Shown: positions 26,217-33,528, counted from the first letter of the stretch. The stretch: 46,261 nucleotides of DNA from JAVKDP01 sp040222185 (GCA_040222185.1 JAVKDP010000052.1:1-46261), one strand, 5' to 3'. A program made the numbers and translations. The notes: generated by a model not told the origin, from the sequence alone.

Positions 26217-27104
26217 ATGAATGACAGAAATGTTGCTGTTGGGATAGTACAATCGAGTTGTTCAGAACATCCTGATACGAATGTAGCCGAGACTGCAAAA
26301 AAAATCAGGAAAGCCGCAAAGAACGGAGCTCAAATCATTTGTCTTCAAGAGCTTTTCAGGTCACTCTATTTCTGTGATGTTGAAGATTATGATAACTTCA
26401 AATTAGCTGAACCCGTACCTGGCCCAACAACTGAAAGCCTCTCAAAACTAGCAGCTGAACTTGGAGTCGTAATTATTGCTTCCTTATTCGAAAAGAGAGC
26501 TGAAGGCCTCTATCACAATACCACAGCTGTATTAGATGCAGATGGAACCTATCTGGGCAAGTACCGGAAAATGCATATTCCGGATGATCCGGGTTATTTC
26601 GAAAAATTCTATTTCACCCCGGGAGACTTAGGCTATAAAGTATTCAAAACTAAGTTTGCAACAATAGGGGTTTTAATCTGTTGGGATCAATGGTATCCCG
26701 AAGCTGCAAGAATTACTTCCTTAATGGGGGCTGAAATGTTGTTCTACCCAACAGCCATTGGCTGGGATGAGTCACAAGATGAGGAAACAAACGACGAGCA
26801 ATTTCAGGCCTGGCAAACCATTCAGAAATCACATGCCGTAGCCAATGGAATACCCGTAATTTCGGTGAATAGAACAGGAAAAGAAGAAGGAATGAACTTC
26901 TGGGGTGGATCATTTATCACCAATGCCTTTGGGAAAGTTGTATTCCAGGCGTCGCACGATAAAGAAGAAGTCCATGTGGAATCTATTTCAATGAAGAGTT
27001 CCAATGAGTACCGTACGCACTGGCCCTTTTTAAGAGATCGTCGGATCGACACCTATCAACCCATTACCAAAAGATTTTTGGATGATGAAGATGAATTGGA
27101 TTGA
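26217..27104 (+). CDS. aguB: N-carbamoylputrescine amidase (nitrilase superfamily)
   Basis: A 295-residue carbon-nitrogen hydrolase with the full catalytic triad: Glu45 in CLQELF, Lys118 in KYRKMHIP, and Cys155 in VLICWDQWYPE. The FTPGDLGYKVF segment before the Cys and FYPTAIGW after it are typical of N-carbamoylputrescine amidases. It converts N-carbamoylputrescine to putrescine, the last step from agmatine. The function is supported by the directly following aguA, with which its 3' end overlaps by 23 bases. Confidence 0.92.
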   Translation: MNDRNVAVGIVQSSCSEHPDTNVAETAKKIRKAAKNGAQIICLQELFRSLYFCDVEDYDNFKLAEPVPGPTTESLSKLAAELGVVIIASLFEKRAEGLYHNTTAVLDADGTYLGKYRKMHIPDDPGYFEKFYFTPGDLGYKVFKTKFATIGVLICWDQWYPEAARITSLMGAEMLFYPTAIGWDESQDEETNDEQFQAWQTIQKSHAVANGIPVISVNRTGKEEGMNFWGGSFITNAFGKVVFQASHDKEEVHVESISMKSSNEYRTHWPFLRDRRIDTYQPITKRFLDDEDELD

Positions 27105-28182
27105 AGCTCCAAAAGACTGGGTGAATGAACCGGACTTTAATGAGATTCCCGCAGAACATGGGTATTACTTCCCGGCTGAGTTTTCTGACCATGAAGCTAC
27201 ATGGCTAAGCTGGCCACATAACCCTGAAACCTGGCCTGGAAAAATTGAGAAGATATTTCCTATGTATTGTGAGTTTATAAAGCTGGTTTCAGAAGGGGAG
27301 AAAGTAAAAATCAATGTCAGGGATAAGGAAATGGCTGAAGAAGCCTTTTCTATGATCCAGAAAACTGGCGCTCATATGAACCAGGTTTACTTCTTTGAAA
27401 ATCCAACCAATGATGCTTGGTGCAGGGATCATGGCCCAGCTTTCCTGATAAATAAAGATTCATCCAAACCAAAGATGATTGTAGATTGGGGATATAACGC
27501 CTGGGGCGGGAAATATCCTCCTTTTGATTTAGACGAGGTAATCCCAACACGGATCGGAAACCAGTTGAAAATTCCGGTAGCTCACGCCAACATTGTAATG
27601 GAAGGGGGCTCGGTAGATTTCAATGGAAAAGGAACAGTACTGACTACTATATCCTGTTTGCTGAATAAGAACAGAAACCCACAGCTATCTAAAGAAGCGA
27701 TAGAGGAATACCTCAGAAACTATTACGGGGTTACGAATATTCTTTGGTTAGGGGATGGAATAGCAGGAGATGATACTGATGGACATATTGATGATATCAC
27801 ACGATTTGTGAATGAGTATACAGTGGTAACTGTAGTTGAAGAAAACCGGGATGATGAAAACTACTCCCTTCTGCAAGAGAATCTGGAACTTTTGAGAAGT
27901 ATGAAGCTTGAGAGTGGTGAGCCAATTCAAATCATTGAATTGCCTATGCCAAAGCCTGTGTTATATGAAGGACAAAGACTACCAGCTTCATATGCCAATT
28001 TTTATATCTCGAATAAATATGTGATAGTCCCAACCTTTGAGGATGAAAATGATGAGGAAGCGATCTCTATTCTTCAGAGCTGTTTCCCGGAGCGAGAAGT
28101 AGTAGGACTAAACTCGATAGATATTATCTGGGGACTGGGTTCATTTCATTGTTTGAGCCAGCAGGAGCCTTCTTATACTTAA
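27082..28182 (+). CDS. aguA: Agmatine deiminase
   Basis: A 366-residue pentein-fold enzyme that turns agmatine into N-carbamoylputrescine and ammonia. The N-terminal HEATWLSWPHNPETWPG, DAWCRDHGP near 111, VMEGGSVDFNGKG near 170 and DDTDGHIDD near 214 are family motifs; the catalytic Cys is Cys357 in GLGSFHCLSQQEP at the very C-terminus. The first codons are ATGATGAAGATG, so the true start could be a few residues later. The 3' end matters for the window: a second, decayed copy of its last 25 or so codons lies at 30135-30215. Confidence 0.94.
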   Translation: MMKMNWIEAPKDWVNEPDFNEIPAEHGYYFPAEFSDHEATWLSWPHNPETWPGKIEKIFPMYCEFIKLVSEGEKVKINVRDKEMAEEAFSMIQKTGAHMNQVYFFENPTNDAWCRDHGPAFLINKDSSKPKMIVDWGYNAWGGKYPPFDLDEVIPTRIGNQLKIPVAHANIVMEGGSVDFNGKGTVLTTISCLLNKNRNPQLSKEAIEEYLRNYYGVTNILWLGDGIAGDDTDGHIDDITRFVNEYTVVTVVEENRDDENYSLLQENLELLRSMKLESGEPIQIIELPMPKPVLYEGQRLPASYANFYISNKYVIVPTFEDENDEEAISILQSCFPEREVVGLNSIDIIWGLGSFHCLSQQEPSYT

Positions 28183-28184
28183 AC

Positions 28185-28224
28185 GTTAAAATTACTATTA
28201 CTAATCAGTAATAGTAATTTTAAC
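28185..28224. terminator. 18-bp perfect inverted repeat between aguA and the insert
   Basis: The left arm 28185-28202 and right arm 28207-28224 are perfect complements over 18 bases, with a 4-base loop AATC. It begins two bases after the aguA stop and includes the last codons and stop of the convergent small gene. An A/T-rich arm ending in TAATTTTAAC is compatible with a bidirectional terminator, but the stem is unusually long and perfect. Confidence 0.55.
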
Positions 28225-28533
28225 TTCATATTGATCAATACCTTTAATCTTTTCCTTAGTAATAGCATCCAAAGGTTGGATCTTTAGTTTGCTAATACCT
28301 TTATCAATAGCTTGAATTTGAATAGCTCTTGGTAGGGATAAACCATCAGTATCATCAAGATTTTTCTTACTAATGATAGGGTCATTCTCAAAATAAATAT
28401 GAAAATCAATGAACTCTGTATCCTTAATAAATGGAATACGGGGTAACTTAATAATCTGTAAATCTCCTTTTTTAAGTTCTATATCGGATTGTTTATTTTC
28501 ATTTAATATTTGAGAAATCAATTTTTTATTCAT
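28201..28533 (-). CDS. Small beta-rich protein of unknown function, overlapping the papain-like protease gene
   Basis: A 110-residue protein without signal peptide or membrane segment. After a charged N-terminus (LNENKQSDIELKKGD) the sequence alternates hydrophobic strands: LQIIKLPRIPF, FIDFHIYFE, AIQIQAID, ISKLKIQPLD and YEVKITITD. This suggests an immunoglobulin-like or other all-beta domain. The strand spacing is reminiscent of small cysteine-protease inhibitors of the chagasin type, but the defining NPTTGY, GxGG and RPW motifs are absent, so I do not assign it. Its start lies 8 bases inside the protease gene, so the two are translated together. That arrangement would fit a protease and its inhibitor or specificity partner (inference). 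Confidence 0.7.
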   Translation of the reverse strand: MNKKLISQILNENKQSDIELKKGDLQIIKLPRIPFIKDTEFIDFHIYFENDPIISKKNLDDTDGLSLPRAIQIQAIDKGISKLKIQPLDAITKEKIKGIDQYEVKITITD

Positions 28534-29482
28534 TACTCATGTCAAAGTTAACTTCCTTAACAATATATCCATACTTAATGTATTTTCTTATATAATCATA
28601 GGATAGATATCTATAACCGTTAATTCCATCAGCAGATCCCCAACTGTTTTTTAAAATGAAATAGGGCTCTAATTCTGTTCTGTCATATCCAACCATAAGC
28701 ATAGCGTGGCCACCTCTAGATGCTAATGGGTTTCCATATATATCCAAAATAACATCATGAACTCCATTAGTATCAGGTCTTCCCCAAGCTACATGTGTAC
28801 CTATGACAATATCATAACCTTGAGAAAGTATGCACTCTAAGTAGTCAGTATTAGCAATAGAAGGACCATAGTAGCCTATTTTATCAATAATAGAATAGTC
28901 TTTAATCCCGAAGGTAGCGTTAGTTTGAACAGGACTACTAGGTACAAAACTACAATTCCTATTGACAGTTTGCTGGTCTTCATAAGGTAATAGATTCTCA
29001 ACGCAGACTCCTCTTCGTTTTAAGTATTTAGCGGAAGAAGTTGTTCTCAATCCACTATCACACTGGTCTCTATTCTCAAAATCCATATATGACCAATTTG
29101 CAAATTGTTCTGAAAGGTCTAAATCGAGCCCTTTTCTTTTTGCAATAGCCTCCAAGCAAGCAAGAGAAGCAAAGCAAACACATGTTCCTCTATTAAGTTG
29201 GTTTTTGATTGGGGTTTGGTAGTTTCTGTTATCTACATTTGGAAGCAAATTATCACAAGAGAACTGATTTGTTTCCAAATCCCAAAACGGTGGAGATTTA
29301 TAGGCTTTCTCTTTTTCATTAGCATCAAGTTCATCTCTTTCATTAAAAGAGTCTAAAGGGACTAGATGGTCATTTATTTTTATTCCAAATTGGTCTTCTC
29401 CAATTTGTTCATACAACAATAAGTCATCTTCTGTAGCTGTTCGTTTATTTTCAAATCTCTCATATATTTTTGAAGCTTTCAT
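28526..29482 (-). CDS. Papain-like (C1 family) cysteine protease without signal peptide
   Basis: A 318-residue protein. Residues about 1-85 are a polar leader that could act as a propeptide; no Sec signal or lipobox is present, so the protein is probably cytoplasmic. The C1 core follows: oxyanion Gln95 and catalytic Cys101 in NQLNRGTCVCFAS (aligned with papain Gln19 and Cys25), a CDSGLRTTSSAKYLKRRG helix and LPYEDQ, catalytic His259 in RGGHAMLMVGYD, and Asn279 in FILKNSWGSADGINGYRYLS. All three catalytic residues are intact, but the Trp after the catalytic Cys is Val. The gene is the middle of three same-strand genes and overlaps the small beta protein gene by 8 bases. The local DNA is clearly more AT-rich than the flanking housekeeping genes. 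Confidence 0.88.
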   Translation of the reverse strand: MKASKIYERFENKRTATEDDLLLYEQIGEDQFGIKINDHLVPLDSFNERDELDANEKEKAYKSPPFWDLETNQFSCDNLLPNVDNRNYQTPIKNQLNRGTCVCFASLACLEAIAKRKGLDLDLSEQFANWSYMDFENRDQCDSGLRTTSSAKYLKRRGVCVENLLPYEDQQTVNRNCSFVPSSPVQTNATFGIKDYSIIDKIGYYGPSIANTDYLECILSQGYDIVIGTHVAWGRPDTNGVHDVILDIYGNPLASRGGHAMLMVGYDRTELEPYFILKNSWGSADGINGYRYLSYDYIRKYIKYGYIVKEVNFDMSNE

Positions 29483-29518
29483 AATAGCATTAATTTAGTT
29501 TTAAACATTAAGGTTTGA

Positions 29519-30019
29519 TCAGATTGGGCAAGTTTTATCAATTCCATATTTAAATAAATATGCAATTAGCCCTATTAATATTGGTAGTACTAAAGCTGGA
29601 ATACCGCTTGCGAAAGCTGGTATTAATGCAATTAAGACTGCTTTAATGATTTCTTTTCCATCTAAGTTTTCCATTCCTCTTACAACGTTGCAGAATATCT
29701 TTTTAACTTTTGAGCGAAGTTTTTGAAAATTTAATTTCAGAGACTCTGACAAGTCTTTCTGGATCGATTGTTCAGACAACTTAAATGCGAAATTTGTTTC
29801 TTGAAACATGAAATCTGTCTCTAAGTCACTTTTCTCAAGAGTTTTATCAAAATTTTTGCTAGAGATTAGGTGTTGAATATCTGGGTTAAAAAGATTCCTA
29901 TCTATATAGTTTTCAATATTAAATTTCTCTCGTTCAGCAAGTGATTTCGCTTCGTTTTCTATATAAAAGATCCAATCGTCCGTAATATCTTCTTCCGATT
30001 TAAATAGTATCTCACTCAT
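29519..30019 (-). CDS. Small protein with acidic helical N-terminus and C-terminal hydrophobic hairpin
   Basis: A 166-residue protein of no recognised family. Residues 1-60 are acidic (FKSEEDITDDWIFYIENEA), 60-115 look helical and become basic (FQKLRSKVKKIFCNVVRG), and 120-162 form a hydrophobic stretch with a Gly/Pro break: IIKAVLIALIPAFASGIPAL then VLPILIGLIAYLFKYGIDKTCPI. This reads as a two-helix membrane hairpin. There is no signal peptide. The gene is first in the three-gene run, 36 bases before the protease gene. The layout allows a membrane-active effector whose acidic front is removed or controlled by the protease, or simply a membrane anchor for it; both are speculative. Confidence 0.7.
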   Translation of the reverse strand: MSEILFKSEEDITDDWIFYIENEAKSLAEREKFNIENYIDRNLFNPDIQHLISSKNFDKTLEKSDLETDFMFQETNFAFKLSEQSIQKDLSESLKLNFQKLRSKVKKIFCNVVRGMENLDGKEIIKAVLIALIPAFASGIPALVLPILIGLIAYLFKYGIDKTCPI

Positions 30020-30134
30020 ATTAGTTCTACTAGTTAAAGTTTATTACAGTATTTAATAGATGGAAAGAAGAATTGAACTACACAGTTATGTGGTTTGTGA
30101 GATGTGTAAAAGTAAACTCCTAATGATTTCTTTT

Positions 30135-30215
30135 ACAGTAGTAAGAGGAACAATATTTACGGGTTTAGGATCTTTTCACTATTTGATCCAGCAGGAGCCA
30201 TTTTACCTAGGATAG
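30135..30215 (+). pseudogene. Displaced remnant of the aguA 3' end
   Basis: Reading + strand codons from 30135, the segment encodes TVVRGTIFTGLGSFHYLIQQ then EPFYLG and a stop at 30213-30215. This aligns with the last residues of AguA, REVVGLNSIDIIWGLGSFHC then LSQQEPSYT. The core GLGSFH-L-QQEP is shared and the catalytic Cys is now Tyr. Over the last 48 bases about 35 match by hand count, including a 12-base exact run. The frame is open back to an ATG at 30123 but has no further AguA similarity. It overlaps the end of the next minus-strand gene by 9 bases. Confidence 0.75.
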
Positions 30216-30581
30216 TTCTAATCCTGAATATTTCACTCTTAAGAAGTCAAAAATCTTACTAGGCAGAATATTCAAATCTGCATTTTGCTCAAGACATAAC
30301 GAAATATGACCTGCGGGAAGGGACTTAACCAATTGGAAAAAATTCCCATATCCAATAATCAGATAATTGAGTCCTCCACAATCGATATTTCCTCTTTGAG
30401 TAGCCAGTGTTAGTAAGGTTGGATTCACCAGTAATTCTTCAAACTTGTCTGTGTCTCCTGAAGAACTATTCGCTGTACTCTTTTTTTGTCTAAATATCAG
30501 CTCTTCATCAAGGTATAATGCTACATATCTGATCTCTGAGAACTCATCAAAGAGTGTATTTATAATGTTTTCCGTGTTCAT
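30207..30581 (-). CDS. Small protein, possibly roadblock/LC7-like
   Basis: A 124-residue soluble protein without signal or membrane segment. The order of elements (an N-terminal helix NIINTLFDEFSE, a strand YVALYLDEELIFRQ, a polar Ser-rich loop, a helix, then LNYLIIGYGNFFQLVKSLPAGHISLCLEQNADLN and a final helix IFDFLRVKY) is compatible with the roadblock/LC7 or longin-like fold found in small GTPase partners. I cannot verify family membership. It lies outside the presumed insert, divergent from the aromatic amino acid hydroxylase gene, and may be an old neighbour of aguA. Confidence 0.6.
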   Translation of the reverse strand: MNTENIINTLFDEFSEIRYVALYLDEELIFRQKKSTANSSSGDTDKFEELLVNPTLLTLATQRGNIDCGGLNYLIIGYGNFFQLVKSLPAGHISLCLEQNADLNILPSKIFDFLRVKYSGLELS

Positions 30582-30869
30582 TTAATCCATTGAATAATTT
30601 AAAAAGCTACATCAAGAAAACTGAAACGTGTGCAAAAATTGACAATGAAATAGTAGCTAAAGATGAACCCCTTAATTTGTAGACACATTAAGAAAATATC
30701 GTTACTAATCAAATGTCACAGAATAGAACAGAAAACGCTATCAATTCAACCAAAACTGTAAGCCTGTGTAACAAGTTTATACAAGAATTGACTTCAAAAT
30801 GTATCAAAAAAGCGCTACCATTACAGCACACTTAGTTCGCAATTCTAATAAGGAAAAAGTAGCTGTTAA
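30582..30869. other. Longest gene-free stretch: divergent intergenic region
   Basis: These 288 bases separate the roadblock-like gene (minus) from the aromatic amino acid hydroxylase gene (plus) and must hold both promoters. I see one clear inverted repeat (30671-30692) and AT-rich DNA. No RNA gene or additional open frame is convincing. Confidence 0.6.
30671..30692. promoter_or_regulatory. 22-bp interrupted palindrome, candidate operator
   Basis: CTTAATTTGTAGACACATTAAG is an inverted repeat with arms CTTAATxTGT and ACAxATTAAG around a 2-base centre, with one mismatched pair. Its size and position between divergent genes fit a dimeric regulator site. No regulator can be named. Confidence 0.4.
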
Positions 30870-32636
30870 ATGAGTTCTCACTTTGAATTAAACGAGGTTA
30901 CCCGAAAGCTTCCCAAGCACTTACACAAGTTCATTGTTCGCCAACCTTACGAAGATTACACTGCTCAAAACCAGGCAGTATGGCGTTATGTGATGCGCCT
31001 GAATGTGGATTATTTAACAAAAGTAGCACATGGATCCTATGTTGACGGTTTAGCAAAAACCGGAATTACAGTAGATGATATTCCCCGAATGGAAGGGATG
31101 AACAGAATTTTAAAAGAAATAGGCTGGGCTGCTGTTTCAGTAGATGGTTTTATTCCACCGAATGCCTTTATGGAGTTCCAGGCTTATAATGTACTAGTGA
31201 TTGCATCGGAGATGAGAACTATCGATCATGTTGAATACACTCCGGCGCCTGATATTATACATGAAGCAGCAGGGCATGCCCCGATTATTGCAAACCCTGA
31301 ATATGCTGAGTACCTGAGAAGGTTTGGTGAAATTGGAAGCAAGGCAATTTCATCTTCAAAAGATTATGAAATGTATGAAGCAATTCGGTTATTGTCGATT
31401 TTGAAAGAAGATCCTAACTCAACTCAGCAGGAAATTGACAGAGCCCAGGAAGCGGTTGAGTATTTGCAGGATAATATGGGAGAACTTTCCGAGATGGCTA
31501 AAATCAGGAACCTGCATTGGTGGACGGTTGAATATGGCCTTATTGGAGATGTAGATAATCCAAAGATTTACGGGGCAGGACTATTGTCATCAATAGGAGA
31601 AAGTAAAGGATGTTTAAAACCTGAAGTAAAGAAGCTTCCCTATTCTGTTGAAGCTGCCTATCAGAACTTTGATATCACCAAACCACAACCTCAATTATTT
31701 GTCACTCCGGATTTTGCTTTTCTAAGCCAGGTACTGGAAGAATTCGCAAATACAATGGCGATCAGAAATGGAGGAATTGAAGGAGTAGAAAAACTAATAG
31801 ACTCAAAGAGCCTGGGAACTATCGAATTAAGTACAGGAATCCAAATCTCAGGAAACTTTACAGATGTTATCAAGGACGGAAAGGGCAAACTGGCTTATAT
31901 AAAAACTACTGGTCCTACTGCTCTATCAAACAGAGACAAAGAATTAATTGGTCATAGCACGATTAATCATGCGGATGGGTTTGGTAGCCCGATTGGTAAA
32001 TTAAAGGGTATCAATCTTCCAATCGAAGATATGGCACCCAGAGATTTAGAAGCTTATGGCATTTATGAAGGAAAAACTGTTAAGCTTGAATTTGAAAGTG
32101 GCGTAATTGTAGAAGGTAAAATTATCACAGGAACACGAGATCTGAGAGGAAAGATACTCATAATCACTCTTGACGAATGTACAGTTAGCTACAAAGATCA
32201 AACACTTTTTGAGCCAGAATGGGGTGTATTTGATATGGCAATTGGTAAAGAGGTGATCTCAGCATACGCAGGCCCCGCTGATGTAGATTCCTTTGGCGAT
32301 ATTGGCAAAGTATCAGAAACAAAGACCCATAAGATTGTATACTCTGATTCAGATAAAGCTCTATATGCTTTATATACTGAGGTTAGAAAGCTCAGAGAAA
32401 GTGAAAGTGCTACAGCCAATAAAATCAGTGAAATTTTTGGCCAGCTGAAATCCAAATACACAAATGATTGGTTACTTTCATTAGAGCTTTATGAATTGGC
32501 TGTAGCGAAAGACCTTGAAATTCAGGATCAGTTATTAAGTTACCTTGAACAGCTACAAAATAATGATGCGTTTAGGAAGCTGATCGAAAATGGGCTGGAG
32601 ATTATCCGGAGTGGTGAATTGCAGGACGTTTCGTAA
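30870..32636 (+). CDS. Aromatic amino acid hydroxylase (phenylalanine 4-monooxygenase-like), long form
   Basis: A 588-residue protein. The N-terminal half is the pterin-dependent aromatic amino acid hydroxylase domain: the iron ligands are His131 and His136 in PDIIHEAAGHAP and Glu221 in WWTVEYGL, and the YGAGLLSSIGES segment is also typical. Bacterial PhhA enzymes are usually about 260-300 residues; here a further 250 or so residues follow, beginning around 300 with beta-rich segments (FADVI-like TDVIKDGKGKLAYIKTTGP, VKLEFESGVIVEGKIITG) and ending in a helical region. This long form is known from Bacteroidota-type genomes, but the role of its C-terminal half is not clear to me. The expected reaction is Phe to Tyr with tetrahydropterin and O2. 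Confidence 0.88.
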   Translation: MSSHFELNEVTRKLPKHLHKFIVRQPYEDYTAQNQAVWRYVMRLNVDYLTKVAHGSYVDGLAKTGITVDDIPRMEGMNRILKEIGWAAVSVDGFIPPNAFMEFQAYNVLVIASEMRTIDHVEYTPAPDIIHEAAGHAPIIANPEYAEYLRRFGEIGSKAISSSKDYEMYEAIRLLSILKEDPNSTQQEIDRAQEAVEYLQDNMGELSEMAKIRNLHWWTVEYGLIGDVDNPKIYGAGLLSSIGESKGCLKPEVKKLPYSVEAAYQNFDITKPQPQLFVTPDFAFLSQVLEEFANTMAIRNGGIEGVEKLIDSKSLGTIELSTGIQISGNFTDVIKDGKGKLAYIKTTGPTALSNRDKELIGHSTINHADGFGSPIGKLKGINLPIEDMAPRDLEAYGIYEGKTVKLEFESGVIVEGKIITGTRDLRGKILIITLDECTVSYKDQTLFEPEWGVFDMAIGKEVISAYAGPADVDSFGDIGKVSETKTHKIVYSDSDKALYALYTEVRKLRESESATANKISEIFGQLKSKYTNDWLLSLELYELAVAKDLEIQDQLLSYLEQLQNNDAFRKLIENGLEIIRSGELQDVS

Positions 32637-32641
32637 CCGGG

Positions 32642-33382
32642 CTATCGCTTAGGCTTACTCTCAAAGAAAGGAGAGAAGCTTTTCAACCCTGCTGGTCCGT
32701 TGTGATACTTTAATGGTTCCCCAAACTCAAACCCTGCTAAGTGTCCGAAATATCTCGCCCGTGACTCCAATTGCTTGAAGTAATTCTGAGAAGAAATATA
32801 AGTCTCCGGTTCATTGCCTGTTTCGCTAACGTTGAACTGAGTAGAATAGGCCAGGATTGATTCTTTCTTGGTTTCCCAATGGTCTGAGATATCAAAGACA
32901 AAATCTGGTTCGAACGGGCGGTCTTGCATATAATGGAGTATATGATTTGGCCTCCAGGAGTCTTGTGAATGACCATTATCACTCGTCTCTATTTTTTTTA
33001 GCCCAGAATAGAATAGTGCGTCAATACAAAGTTGAGTTGCTTTACCATGATCAGGGTGACGGTCAGATGGAGCTCCAAGTACACAAACCTGGGGTGTACA
33101 TTTTCGAACTTCAGAAATTATTTTTAACTGGTTTTCTCGTGAGTTCTCAAGTATAGAGTCACCAAGGTTAAGATTTGTCCGGTAGCTGATTCCTAAAATC
33201 TCGGAAGCTTTTTGAGCTTCTGCATTTCTCGTGTCAATGGTTCCTCGTGTTCCCATCTCTCCGTTAGTAAGGTCAATAATCCCAACCGATTTGCCTTGAG
33301 AAACAAGTGCTGCAATTGAGCCTCCAAAGTTTAATTCCGCATCATCAGGATGAGCGGCAAAAACAAGTATGTCCAGATTCAT
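32642..33382 (-). CDS. bshB1: N-acetyl-alpha-D-glucosaminyl L-malate deacetylase (bacillithiol synthesis)
   Basis: A 246-residue PIG-L/LmbE-family zinc deacetylase. The metal motif AHPDDAELNFGG (residues 10-21) and the downstream SDRHPDHGKA with a conserved His pair are diagnostic; the DLTNGEMGTRGT and RNAEAQKASEILGI segments match the BshB1 subgroup. It removes the acetyl group from GlcNAc-malate in bacillithiol synthesis. Neighbours give no further pathway genes. It is convergent with the hydroxylase gene with only 5 bases between stops. Confidence 0.9.
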   Translation of the reverse strand: MNLDILVFAAHPDDAELNFGGSIAALVSQGKSVGIIDLTNGEMGTRGTIDTRNAEAQKASEILGISYRTNLNLGDSILENSRENQLKIISEVRKCTPQVCVLGAPSDRHPDHGKATQLCIDALFYSGLKKIETSDNGHSQDSWRPNHILHYMQDRPFEPDFVFDISDHWETKKESILAYSTQFNVSETGNEPETYISSQNYFKQLESRARYFGHLAGFEFGEPLKYHNGPAGLKSFSPFFESKPKR

Positions 33383-33528
33383 TTTTTAACCATGTTTTGG
33401 TTACATCTTTTTAAACCAATTATAATTTAATGAATGAATTCTGAAGGTAAATGATTTATTTTTCAAATAGTGAAACGAAAGAAGAAAGTTTACGTAGCTG
33501 GCTTTTATAACTTATCTAGATATATACC

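Larger units (their letters stand above)
28183..30134. mobile_element. Probable inserted three-gene island at the 3' end of aguA
   Basis: The segment holds three minus-strand genes, is markedly AT-rich (60 bases at 29521-29580 have about 25 percent G+C by hand count), and is bounded on the left by the intact aguA 3' end and on the right by a degenerate copy of that same end. This is the pattern left when an element inserts at the end of a gene and brings a substitute 3' end. No integrase, transposase or clear terminal repeats are seen besides the shared 12-mer CCAGCAGGAGCC (28158-28169 and 30188-30199). Confidence 0.5.

Noticed and set aside
28201..28533. Chagasin-family (I42) protease inhibitor
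   Set aside because: The strand pattern and the protease neighbour are suggestive, but the NPTTGY, GxGG and RPW loop motifs that define the family are missing.
29519..30019. Bacterial gasdermin
   Set aside because: At 166 residues with a plain two-helix hydrophobic tail it is too short and lacks the beta-rich gasdermin pattern; only the general layout (membrane protein beside protease) is similar.
28183..30215. Insertion sequence or integrative element with its own recombinase
   Set aside because: No transposase or integrase frame and no terminal inverted repeats are visible; only the duplicated aguA end supports insertion.
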